From DASQZK01 sp963732905 (GTDB lineage Bacteria > Bacteroidota > Bacteroidia > Bacteroidales > GCA-2748055), in NCBI GenBank assembly GCA_963732905.1, contig CAVTBM010000008.1:806001-870000 (forward strand): a stretch of DNA of 64,000 nt, given 5' to 3'. A program made the position numbers and the translations under genes. The notes below the pieces were generated by a model. It did not search any database, was not told where the DNA came from, and saw nothing but the letters and a program-made list of their open reading frames with translations. Below are positions 16,415 to 25,293 of the stretch, in pieces. Every line of letters begins with the position of its first letter. Positions within the stretch are counted from its first letter, which is position 1.

Positions 16415-18811
16415 TCAATTGATCTTCAAAGTTAGTTCACCACGTCTGTCAAAGGTGACCTGGACATCCGAATAGAAATTCCGGGTGGTGAAGGGAATAT
16501 CCCGGTTGTTTTCATCTTTTACAGAGATTTTTTCAGGCACGGCGTTATGCAGGATGACGTAACCCGGACCCATGCCGGTCAGATAGTAAGTCCCGTTTCC
16601 CGTGCTGTCAAGACGTACATCCGATGATACCAGAACAGGTGTTTCAACAGGCTTGTCTTCACTCATGATGACCTTTATACTGGTTTCCGGTCCTTTCAAC
16701 ATAGCCTCGGGAACCTGGTAGGTACCGTCAAGCGGTTTCCCGTTAACCTCGATTCCGGAAATATTTCCCTTTCCTTCAAATGCTACATTGACAATGCCTC
16801 CACCATACTGATACCGTGAAATTTTATCAAGGTATTTTGTCGGGCGCACTGCCAGTCCAAAGGGCAGCTTACGTAAACCAAGGTTTGTCATGGTTGCCAG
16901 CCATGGAGCAATGGAAAATACAATGGGTCGTACATCATGGAAAGGATGGCCGTCTTCTACATCGATAATCTCCGGAATGGTATTGGCCATAGGAAGGTAT
17001 TTCCCGGGACGTACACATTGCGGAACGAGGTATTGAAGTGCACTCATTACCGAATCCTCAGGAAAATACTCCGTATCCAGTGAGGAGAGCAGAGACAGGT
17101 AACTGACGAAAAATGCTCCTTTTGGTTTTTTCCTCAGGTCGGTAAAGAGCTGTTTCCTGGCCTCGAATATGCGGGTACCGAAATCGGGGTAAAAACCGGG
17201 AAGGGTAAGTGACCAAATATAGTCAGTCTGATCCAGTCCGTAGGGGCTGGCTTCGATATCCCTGCCGTCGCCGGTCACCAGATCGCCATAATCGGGCAAC
17301 GGCTTATCGTTGAAAAAAGATTGGATGTGCCGGCCGAGGGCTTTCGCCTTTGCAAAATATTCATCAGCCTGCTGACCTTTCGACATCATGGCAAGCATCA
17401 TATAGGTGCTGTACGAGAGATTATTGATGTAGATATCGTAGGAGCGGACGATGGAATGACCTTCGTAGAGAGCGGGCCATTTTTGTGTGGGCCGCCCGAC
17501 AGCGTTGTCCCAGCCGTCACCACGGCTGCCGGAAAGTGGCGTTTCACAATAATGGTACCGTCCAAAGAGACCCTTTTGAGGATCGTAACAATACCGCTCG
17601 AGCCAGTCCATAGCCTGGTACATTGTTTCAAGATTTTTGCCCGACACCAGTTCCCGGTTTCCGGTCATCGTCCAGTTCAGAAATGCAGGCCATACCACGT
17701 AAAACAGCCCGTCTTCTTCCCATTTGGTGATCGGACCGGCCATCAGCTGTCCGAAAAAGATCCCATTCGGATCTTCGTCCGATACATTCGGATTCTTCAG
17801 GGCGATGCGCACCTGTGACATGGATGGATCAACCCATCCGGAGCGTGCAAGGTGCGCGGTGTTCATCCCTCCATCGCGAAACCAGATAAGGTAGTAAATG
17901 TATTTTGAGGATGAACGCATCGCCCCGTTCTCATCCTGCATCGACCACGCAATTTTCCGGTTCAGGTCGCTAATGGTTTGCAATTCAGGCTGATTTCTGA
18001 AACTGACCATTCCGAAATTCACTGCTGAATCCACCATGGCTGTATTTTCCTTAACAAGTCTGGAGGGATCCTGCTGAGCCAGGGCTTTGGCTGCAAGAGC
18101 CGGGGCCGTCTCTTCCAGTTCACCGGTAATGATGACCGGCTGTCCGGCTATGAGATTCGCCTGGGCATAGATACTGCGTCCTCTGTCCATGGCCAGCATG
18201 TGCCGGAAGTTGCCACTGCCTTTCCCCAGAACAGCCGCAAAATTGAAAGTGTACCCACGGTCCTTATGTTCAATACTGAAAACAGATGGGGATTTTTCCA
18301 GAAGGCTGTCGGACTTATCGGATTTGAAGTCAATATCAGCCGCCTTATCAAACCAGATCATAATTGCAGGCCGGTCAGCCAGGTTAAGGATGTGCATGGT
18401 CTGATCCCTGAATTTTACCACGGTATAAAACGGATCATAGTCGCACGACACAAAGCTGTCGGCTGAAATGCCCGGAAAAGTAATTTTGTCGAAGACATCG
18501 CAATGATCATCCCGGTTTGAAAAATTTCGGTCGAAATAATCGAGCGACTTTCCGGCTTTGGGTGATATCCATAACTGGAGCCTCTGCTGGTCCAGGTTCA
18601 GTTCTATCCTGAGCCCTTTCCTGTTCTGCATGGTGATGAACGTCTCGGGATTCCTGACTCCATATTGGGTTGCATTGGCGGAATACAAGGCGGTATTCCC
18701 CCTCTCCTCCCCGATTTGATCATTCCCGCCGTTTTTAGCATCCGGCCGGCACGATGATGCAGCCAGTATCAGCGCAATTCCTGCAAATATCTTCCTGAAC
18801 GGGTATTTCAT
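16415..18811 (-). CDS. Six-hairpin ((alpha/alpha)6) glycosidase lipoprotein, GH15/GH63-like
   Basis: The 798-residue protein has a lipoprotein signal (MKYPFRKIFAGIALILAASSC). The N-terminal 270 residues are beta-rich; the middle has a six-hairpin barrel with YLIWFRDGGMNTAHLARSG, comparable to the WxRDG segment of GH15 and GH63 (Asp313), and GRYHYCETPLSGSRGDGWDN, a plausible substrate loop. A beta domain follows. I cannot assign it to a numbered family. The ATG at 18811 is preferred over that at 18823 because GGAAAA lies at suitable spacing before it and because it starts the signal peptide. It is translationally coupled to the sulfatase downstream (1-nt gap). Confidence 0.75.
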   Translation of the reverse strand: MKYPFRKIFAGIALILAASSCRPDAKNGGNDQIGEERGNTALYSANATQYGVRNPETFITMQNRKGLRIELNLDQQRLQLWISPKAGKSLDYFDRNFSNRDDHCDVFDKITFPGISADSFVSCDYDPFYTVVKFRDQTMHILNLADRPAIMIWFDKAADIDFKSDKSDSLLEKSPSVFSIEHKDRGYTFNFAAVLGKGSGNFRHMLAMDRGRSIYAQANLIAGQPVIITGELEETAPALAAKALAQQDPSRLVKENTAMVDSAVNFGMVSFRNQPELQTISDLNRKIAWSMQDENGAMRSSSKYIYYLIWFRDGGMNTAHLARSGWVDPSMSQVRIALKNPNVSDEDPNGIFFGQLMAGPITKWEEDGLFYVVWPAFLNWTMTGNRELVSGKNLETMYQAMDWLERYCYDPQKGLFGRYHYCETPLSGSRGDGWDNAVGRPTQKWPALYEGHSIVRSYDIYINNLSYSTYMMLAMMSKGQQADEYFAKAKALGRHIQSFFNDKPLPDYGDLVTGDGRDIEASPYGLDQTDYIWSLTLPGFYPDFGTRIFEARKQLFTDLRKKPKGAFFVSYLSLLSSLDTEYFPEDSVMSALQYLVPQCVRPGKYLPMANTIPEIIDVEDGHPFHDVRPIVFSIAPWLATMTNLGLRKLPFGLAVRPTKYLDKISRYQYGGGIVNVAFEGKGNISGIEVNGKPLDGTYQVPEAMLKGPETSIKVIMSEDKPVETPVLVSSDVRLDSTGNGTYYLTGMGPGYVILHNAVPEKISVKDENNRDIPFTTRNFYSDVQVTFDRRGELTLKIN

Positions 18812-18987
18812 AATGTTTTCCATATTTAATCGTTTAACGAATATTTCCTCATAAATCTGCTGAATGTTCCTTTCAAAACCGGGTGTGCCGGTAAATGGAG
18901 GCCTTCATTCAGGTGATACGGCGGCAGCGCCGGATGTTTTCCTACTGGGTACCCCCTGAATGATGAGCAACCCTGAGGGTTATCATC

Positions 18988-21900
18988 TTATTCAGTCAGG
19001 ATCCTGAATGGCTCAAACAGTCCGTAATCAAACATATCATAATCCTTTCCTGCAGGTTGTTCTTCCGGTGCATATTTAAAGCTCCAGGGAGTCACCAGTC
19101 CTTTCGTCCTGATGAGATGGAAGGGCCCGATAAGATTTTTCAGACTGCCGGTGACGGTCACGCTCACCCTGTTCTCCCCCTCTTTCAGATATGATGAAAT
19201 ATCTGTGCTGTATGGAGGCCACCCAAGGACTCCTGCAAGGATGCCGTTCACCTTCACGGTGGCAACGGTACCGTTCCATTTACCCAGGACGACTTTTGCC
19301 TTTGTTCCTGCCTTTACCGTGATGATCCTGGTATATTCTATATCATTCGGGTAAAATGGCATGCCCATATTTTTCCAGGAGCCGGGCATTACTGGCATTT
19401 CTGACTCAATCTGCCATCCGTGTGATGCAGATGTCACTCCAAAATCCCCGATTAAATAAACAGGAGCCAGTTCCATTTTGACAGAAAAAGGCGAAGCCAC
19501 AATATCGATAAGGTTTTCACCTTCCCTGAGATATTTGCCGGCGGGATACACTCCGGTACCCTTATCCAGGTACCATTCGTGATCCAGTCTTTCGAGTTTA
19601 TGCCCGTTAACCATTACCGTGTAAAGCTCCGGCCGCTCAACCACCACATTTATCCCCGAAACCTCGGTGTTTTCTGCGATGCTAACCGGGAAAGTGGCTT
19701 TAAATCCGGTGTTGACGCCAAACGTGTCCCTGTCGAGGATTTCTGTTTTAAACTGACTTGTCGAAAACCACGGATTTTCACTGAAGCCGTAATGCCTGAA
19801 AATCCGGTCATGTGCTGTATAATAATAGAAGAGCGTGTCTCCGTCATTTTTTACATCCGGAAAATCAAGATAACAATAGTCGAGAGCAATCACGTTGGGA
19901 CTGAGTCTCCTGACTTCGCTGGAGAGCGATTTAATCTCGCCTTTGGCTACCCATGAAGCGCGATCTTTCCTGTCAACATTTATTTTAGAGGCAGATGTAA
20001 AATAGAGCATGCTTCCGGCATCCTCCAGATGGACATCCAGGGAAATCCCGTTATCAGTGGCTGTAAACGGAACATTGTAGTATTTTCCGTCTTTAGCATC
20101 CATCTGAACGATGTGCTTCATTCCCGGCAGGGTCACCGTGAAATCCTTCACCGCTCCCCGCTCATAATTGGCAAAGAAAATAATTTGTCCGTCATCCAGT
20201 ACTCTTCGCATATAATAAACACTGTCGGCCCTTTCTGCAGCATCGGCGATTTTTATCTTTCCATTGTCGAGCATCTGGAGAACAGCAGGGTCGGTGACCG
20301 ACGTGGCTTCAAACCAGTTTTGGCTGTACTTCGATTTCAAACCGGCCATCCTGTCTGAAAGACCTCCGTCAACATACGCCGGTGGAGTTACCAGGGCAAG
20401 GATCTTACCACCGGAAGCAAGATATTTTTCGAGCATATCCGCTGTACTGCTTTCCACATTCTGTATTCCGGGGGGAAGGATGACCAGGTCGTAGCTTCCG
20501 GAACCGATTTTTAACAGGTTCTTTTCAGCCTTCCCAAAATCTTTCATGGTTTTTTCCGAGGCGAGATCATATTCAACTTTTGATCTCTCCATGGCGTCGA
20601 TAAATTGACGGAAGGTCAGTTCAAGACTGTCCGTTTCATTGTTCCTGTTTCCCGGGGCATAAAACATCCAGGCGGTTGAGGTGGGTTCTATCACCACCGT
20701 CCTGTTGACCTGTTTTCCTGAAGAAAGAGCCAGAGAGAGCCGGCCAAAGTAGTCGGCTTGCAGCGGATATTCACTCCACCATGGAGCATGATAGGAAAAG
20801 GTCTGTGGAAAATCGTGTTTGCGGTCGCCAAGTATAGACTGGTATGAGAGATGCTGGTTCATGAAGTTTACTCCAAGAGCATATTCCCAGTCCCCGTTTC
20901 TTTTCATGGATACAAAATCGAATTCGTACCCCGATCCGCCATAGGTCTCGCTCAGCGCCCTGCTTCGATCGAACTGGTTGGCAATGCTTGCGAGCTCCTT
21001 AACCGATCTTACATTTCCGAACTGGTCCGGACGTTCAGATTCCGTATTGAAAAGCATATCGATGGCAGGAACCTGGTGGTACGCGTACATGGCCATGTTA
21101 TCGCTTCCGGGCGACGGGTCCGGCCAGCTATGCTCCCAGTAATGTCCGGTCCATTCCAGGTTTTTTGCTTCTGTATATTTATGCCACGGTATCGACCAGT
21201 GCTGGATAAACATGTCGAGCAAAACCGAATAATAATCATGTCGCACTTTCTGCCAGTCCCCCGTTTCTTTGAATAAACTTAAAAGCTGAGGAACGAGGTC
21301 ATATCCCCATGTTTTCTTAAAGGTTGAATACAGACCGGGGGTCCACCTGACTGTCCCGCGACCCGGGGGTTTGATGTTAGGTTCGTCAGTGAAAATACCC
21401 GGTACTTCTTTGCCAAATTCATTCCCAATGGTTTTTTCATAGCCCTTCATGGTTACCTCAATGAATTTTTCTGTTACACCCGGGTAGAGCAGGTCGACAT
21501 ACGAATACCCGGCAAACCTGGGGGATTTTCCAAAGAAGACCAGTTCGAGGGCTTTATAATCACCCGGTTTCCCCTCATAGTCTTTTACCCCGGAGGTTAT
21601 ATCTTTCAAGGATCCGTTCTCCGCCAGGAAAACATGCTGGTAGACTTTAGACGTATCAAGATTCAGGACCTGCATCTCATCCAGCTTCAGGGCTACGCCT
21701 TTGTTATATGACTCCGGCATTTCGGCCGGGACATGTCCACCGGCAAATCCGCTCGGGTAGGAATTTTCATCATACAGCCACAGCTTAATGCCAAGTTCCT
21801 TCGCCCTCTTCACCGAATATTCCACCAGGCTGTACCATTCATCCGACAGGTATTCGGTCATCAGTCCGTAACGCGGATGAACAAACACACCGCCAAAGCC

Positions 21901-22119
21901 TTTCGCCTTATAATCGGCAAGCTGTTCATCGATCATATCCCGGGTAACCTTTTCATTCCAGACCCAGAACGGGACGGTTCTGAACTGAGCGGGAGGATCA
22001 GCAAACTGGTTGCTTATTGACCGGAAAGAATCATAGTGTCCTTTGGTTTCAGGCACTTCTTTCTGTTTACAGGAAGTAAGGGCAAGGATGGTCAGCAGCA
22101 GGGCGAGCAGTTTTTTCAT
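18988..22119 (-). CDS. Large GH106-like glycoside hydrolase, lipoprotein
   Basis: The 1043-residue protein has a lipoprotein signal (MKKLLALLLTILALTSC). The N-terminal catalytic part has FRTVPFWVWNEKVTRDMI, KGFGGVFVHPRYGL, LGIKLWLYDENSYPSG and VPGIFTDEPNI, a pattern of a TIM-barrel glycosidase seen in the GH106-related proteins of Bacteroidota. A class-I-glutamine-amidotransferase-like region (YDLVILPPGIQNV ... GGKILALVTPPAY) follows, as in GH106, then jelly-roll modules ending with IEVNG-type sugar-binding sequence (GTVATVKVNGILAG, YSTDISSYLKEGENRVSV). Acidic residues in DENSYPS and TDEPN are the best catalytic candidates. GH106 are alpha-L-rhamnosidases; this divergent clade is uncharacterised to my knowledge. 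An upstream ATG at 22155 would only extend the signal peptide. Confidence 0.72.
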   Translation of the reverse strand: MKKLLALLLTILALTSCKQKEVPETKGHYDSFRSISNQFADPPAQFRTVPFWVWNEKVTRDMIDEQLADYKAKGFGGVFVHPRYGLMTEYLSDEWYSLVEYSVKRAKELGIKLWLYDENSYPSGFAGGHVPAEMPESYNKGVALKLDEMQVLNLDTSKVYQHVFLAENGSLKDITSGVKDYEGKPGDYKALELVFFGKSPRFAGYSYVDLLYPGVTEKFIEVTMKGYEKTIGNEFGKEVPGIFTDEPNIKPPGRGTVRWTPGLYSTFKKTWGYDLVPQLLSLFKETGDWQKVRHDYYSVLLDMFIQHWSIPWHKYTEAKNLEWTGHYWEHSWPDPSPGSDNMAMYAYHQVPAIDMLFNTESERPDQFGNVRSVKELASIANQFDRSRALSETYGGSGYEFDFVSMKRNGDWEYALGVNFMNQHLSYQSILGDRKHDFPQTFSYHAPWWSEYPLQADYFGRLSLALSSGKQVNRTVVIEPTSTAWMFYAPGNRNNETDSLELTFRQFIDAMERSKVEYDLASEKTMKDFGKAEKNLLKIGSGSYDLVILPPGIQNVESSTADMLEKYLASGGKILALVTPPAYVDGGLSDRMAGLKSKYSQNWFEATSVTDPAVLQMLDNGKIKIADAAERADSVYYMRRVLDDGQIIFFANYERGAVKDFTVTLPGMKHIVQMDAKDGKYYNVPFTATDNGISLDVHLEDAGSMLYFTSASKINVDRKDRASWVAKGEIKSLSSEVRRLSPNVIALDYCYLDFPDVKNDGDTLFYYYTAHDRIFRHYGFSENPWFSTSQFKTEILDRDTFGVNTGFKATFPVSIAENTEVSGINVVVERPELYTVMVNGHKLERLDHEWYLDKGTGVYPAGKYLREGENLIDIVASPFSVKMELAPVYLIGDFGVTSASHGWQIESEMPVMPGSWKNMGMPFYPNDIEYTRIITVKAGTKAKVVLGKWNGTVATVKVNGILAGVLGWPPYSTDISSYLKEGENRVSVTVTGSLKNLIGPFHLIRTKGLVTPWSFKYAPEEQPAGKDYDMFDYGLFEPFRILTE

Positions 22120-22234
22120 AATGTTACTATTTTTAGTTTTCACCGGAAGATTCATAAAAATCAGGGCTTAGCCGGTTCTCTTGTTTTTCATGGTGAAGCC
22201 GTTCGCCGGCTTGGTCTGTCAGGAGTTCTTCAAT

Positions 22235-24025
22235 CTAAAGATTATTTTTAAAAATCCCCCTTGTATTCAGAACCAGTTTTTTCAGCGCAAGTTTACCGGC
22301 AGGTTTGACCTCAACCTTCACACCTTCGGGCGCTGCATAGTCGAGGAACAGCACGTCCCCTTTGACCTGCCAGTCGACACGGATAATCCCTTCCGGATGT
22401 GGAACTGTTCCTTTGGCCCAGGTGACGGAGGATGTCTGCGGGGCTATCAGCACGCTGCCGGGGTCGGTAAAATCGGGATATCCCAGGTGAACACCAAGAA
22501 CCCGTGTGGTCAGGTAATAGGTCGGGGATCCGCTCCAGGCATGGCTCAGCGTACCCTGCCCCTCGCTATCCGAGCCATCACCGAAATTCTCCCAGGCTGT
22601 GTCATCATGTTTCAGGATCATGGGAGACCAGTATTTACGAATGAAGAATTCTGCGAGATCCTCCTGTCCGATATCATAGAGTGCGCCAAGAACGTAGAAA
22701 CTGCCGTACGGCGTTGCCATCCTTTCGCGATCGATATCCCCTATGTCGGTGAGGGTATTCACGAAATGCCGTTTCAAAAGAGTATCCTGCACAGCGGTGG
22801 TCTGTCCGAAAAGTACGGGCCACGCACTCGAAATGGGATAATAGTGATCTATGGGTACCCCTTTCTTAAAGCCGTCGCGGTAAGCCTGCACCTGGTCATC
22901 CCAGCAAAGCTTTCTCATCACTGCAGTGGCGTCAGCGGCCTCTTTTGTAAAACGGGCTTCATCTTCGCTTTTACCAAGCTGACCGGCAACCCAGGCCATG
23001 GTGCTCATACTGCGGATGATAAGCGACTGCATGGTGGTCAGTGTCGCCGAACGGTCGATTTGTGTCCATTCGATAAAGGCACCGCGTGTTTTAAAGAGGC
23101 CGTTTTCTGTCTTGGTTTTCAGGTAGGTATCGACCATATTCCTGTAGCCGTCGTAGTACTTCATGGCAAATTCCCGGTCACCGGTTCGATTGAATGCCCA
23201 GGCGTAAAACTGAAGAGTTATGAGGGGGAAATCTCCCATGGCATTCACATTATTCTTTATTTTTTCAGATCCGGGATTCATAAGGTCACGATACATCTCC
23301 GAAAAAAGACTCACACTTCGTTTGATCAGTCTTGAATCACCACTCGTTGCCAGGGTTATCGCATATTCAGGCAGGGCGTCACCAGCGTACAGGCCCCTTT
23401 CCCTGAAAGGTGTGTCAGTATAGCTGTCCTCGGAGCACACCCTGAGGGTCCGCCATCCCAGGGCCCATATCTGATTCAGCATGGGATCGGAACAGGTGAA
23501 GTTCCCGGTTTTCTCATAGGGATAGATCTGGCTGAACACACCAACTTTGTCAAGATGTACCGGTCCGGCCGGACTGTGTACGTTGATCTGCAAATACCTG
23601 AGACCGTATGGTTTGAAGGTCTCAAAGTGTGCTTTTCCACCCGGCGCTATCGTCCTTGCAGAAGTATAGATGCCAAAACGTTTCAGGATCCAGGGCCTCC
23701 CCCTGTACATATCCTCCGTGAAGGCCAGGTCAAAAGTCGTTCCCTCAGGAGCGTCATAATCGATGAAGACACGGCCGAGCGTTTTTCCCCCGAGATCGAA
23801 AATCAGTGCAGTGCCGCCGGCATCAGCCTGATCAATATGGATATCGCTTACCCGGAAAGGTTCATAAGACATGGGTTGTTTAAAATTACTCCAGGCGATG
23901 TCCATGGCCGGGTTCCCTGCAGTGCCGGTTCTCTCCTTTGCCACCCATTTTACATCGAAACCGTCAAGTGCTGAGTGCCGGATCCATGAAAGGGACCGCG
24001 AGATCCCTGGCTTTCGCTTCTTCAT
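22235..24025 (-). CDS. C-terminal catalytic piece of a frameshift-split GH78-like rhamnosidase
   Basis: This frame encodes the catalytic half of a GH78-like alpha-L-rhamnosidase but has no signal peptide. The real homology begins near ALDGFDVKWVAKE (residue 19); the first 18 residues are the out-of-frame reading of the last codons of the upstream piece. A jelly-roll linker is followed by an (alpha/alpha)6 barrel with TDTPFRERGLYAGDA at 203-217, where Glu209 matches the acid of GH78 (DCPQRDERLGW type), and TAWENFG at 476-482, where Glu479 matches the base of TMWERW. The two pieces overlap by 62 bp in frames differing by one base. Together they would make a protein of about 960 residues. Whether the break is a real mutation, a sequencing error or programmed frameshifting cannot be told from one sequence. 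Confidence 0.8.
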   Translation of the reverse strand: MKKRKPGISRSLSWIRHSALDGFDVKWVAKERTGTAGNPAMDIAWSNFKQPMSYEPFRVSDIHIDQADAGGTALIFDLGGKTLGRVFIDYDAPEGTTFDLAFTEDMYRGRPWILKRFGIYTSARTIAPGGKAHFETFKPYGLRYLQINVHSPAGPVHLDKVGVFSQIYPYEKTGNFTCSDPMLNQIWALGWRTLRVCSEDSYTDTPFRERGLYAGDALPEYAITLATSGDSRLIKRSVSLFSEMYRDLMNPGSEKIKNNVNAMGDFPLITLQFYAWAFNRTGDREFAMKYYDGYRNMVDTYLKTKTENGLFKTRGAFIEWTQIDRSATLTTMQSLIIRSMSTMAWVAGQLGKSEDEARFTKEAADATAVMRKLCWDDQVQAYRDGFKKGVPIDHYYPISSAWPVLFGQTTAVQDTLLKRHFVNTLTDIGDIDRERMATPYGSFYVLGALYDIGQEDLAEFFIRKYWSPMILKHDDTAWENFGDGSDSEGQGTLSHAWSGSPTYYLTTRVLGVHLGYPDFTDPGSVLIAPQTSSVTWAKGTVPHPEGIIRVDWQVKGDVLFLDYAAPEGVKVEVKPAGKLALKKLVLNTRGIFKNNL

Positions 24026-25121
24026 TTTCAGGGAAAGGACCGGCCGTCATGAAAGAGTAGGGAGAAGTCTTATCCCTGCCGGGAGAAAATACCAGTCCGG
24101 CATTTTTCGGCACTGCCATATAATACTCCCACGAGGCCCACACAATGCCGTAACGGACAAAAAAGTAATTCCATCCTTTTCTGAGTTCGAGAGCATAATC
24201 CCGGCGATAGAATTTGTCCGGATCCGTCGAAAATTTCGTAAGCGGACCTTTGCCGTTGAGGTAAAAATCACCCCACCAGAGCCCGGTATTGACCGTCTGA
24301 TCGCGTGGCGACCATATCCAGGTATAGGCAAAAGCAATTTTGTTGCTGTTGAAAGCCTGCCGGGTGCTGTCAGACGACTGAACCCTGAAAGAATATACGT
24401 CTTCATCATTCTTCAGAGAATATATCCCCAGGCATGATTCAGGAACATCTTTGTCCTGTGTAAGATACGGAATGGTCCTGGCCTTAAACGGTCCAAGCTG
24501 GTTCTGATCACTCATCACCACTGCTTTCTGCCAGGCCTGCGTGGCGGCAGAAAAGCTGTTCCATTCCACAGTGTCCTTCCGTGCATCATAGCTCTCAATG
24601 GGACCCGTGGCAAAAGTCATTTTCGGTGAGGTAGGATCATATCCGTTCAGACGGAGAACTTTCCAGTCGCCCGGTGTGGAAAGATCAGTGGAAGCATTCC
24701 CTCCGGTTACCTCTCCTGAAGCAATGAACAGGCCATTGTGTTCGGCTACCTGGTATGTGTAAACACCATTATTCATGACCTCCACAGTAATAAAATTTTG
24801 ACCTTCCTTAAGGTATGGAGTGAGATCATAGCTGTCATATTCCGGCGAAGCAGGATAAGACCGTGCCGGACCAAAATTCACAAATATACCGTTGATGTTC
24901 AGATGATACCTGGACCAGGCGAACAGGTTTATGATCCCGGAGTGGTTTCCCTCCAGGTTAAAATCCCTGCGGAAAACGAGATATTCCTGGCGGCCTGTAC
25001 CGGTCTCGTCTGCCCACACATATCGTGCACTGTCAAATACGTTCTCCTGCCTGTCCGTTATCATGCAGGAATTCAGACTTATCAAAGCTATGAACACAAA
25101 AAGAAAGAATCTCCGTAACAT
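23964..25121 (-). CDS. N-terminal piece of a frameshift-split GH78-like rhamnosidase
   Basis: This 385-residue frame starts with a lipoprotein signal (MLRRFFLFVFIALISLNSC) and continues through beta-sandwich domains typical of the N terminus of GH78-like rhamnosidases: FRRDFNLEGN, AWSRYHLNINGIFVNFGPA and YDLTPYLKEGQNFITVEV form a galactose-binding-like module. It ends abruptly at ENEEAKARDLAVPFMDPALST followed by TGA, with no catalytic domain. The continuation (DGFDVKWVAKE) lies one base out of frame. Skipping one base at the stop restores a full enzyme, so the DNA has one base too many or lacks two. Without the barrel this piece alone should be inactive. Confidence 0.8.
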   Translation of the reverse strand: MLRRFFLFVFIALISLNSCMITDRQENVFDSARYVWADETGTGRQEYLVFRRDFNLEGNHSGIINLFAWSRYHLNINGIFVNFGPARSYPASPEYDSYDLTPYLKEGQNFITVEVMNNGVYTYQVAEHNGLFIASGEVTGGNASTDLSTPGDWKVLRLNGYDPTSPKMTFATGPIESYDARKDTVEWNSFSAATQAWQKAVVMSDQNQLGPFKARTIPYLTQDKDVPESCLGIYSLKNDEDVYSFRVQSSDSTRQAFNSNKIAFAYTWIWSPRDQTVNTGLWWGDFYLNGKGPLTKFSTDPDKFYRRDYALELRKGWNYFFVRYGIVWASWEYYMAVPKNAGLVFSPGRDKTSPYSFMTAGPFPENEEAKARDLAVPFMDPALST

Positions 25122-25293
25122 ATATGTATCTTATTATTTGGTTAATATGTGGGGCCTCTGAACAAGATAAATTTATCACTACCGGATTATGGTACTTTTG
25201 ATGCCATTCCGGAAACTTTCCTCACAGCTCCCTTTATCAGAAAGAAAGGGGCCGGATGATAAGATTTCAATGATCCGGCAGACTTATGAATAC

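Noticed and set aside
18961..18990. AACCCTGAGGGTT palindrome after the GH106-like gene as a terminator
   Set aside because: The stem is only 6 bp with a one-base centre and no T-run follows on the minus strand.
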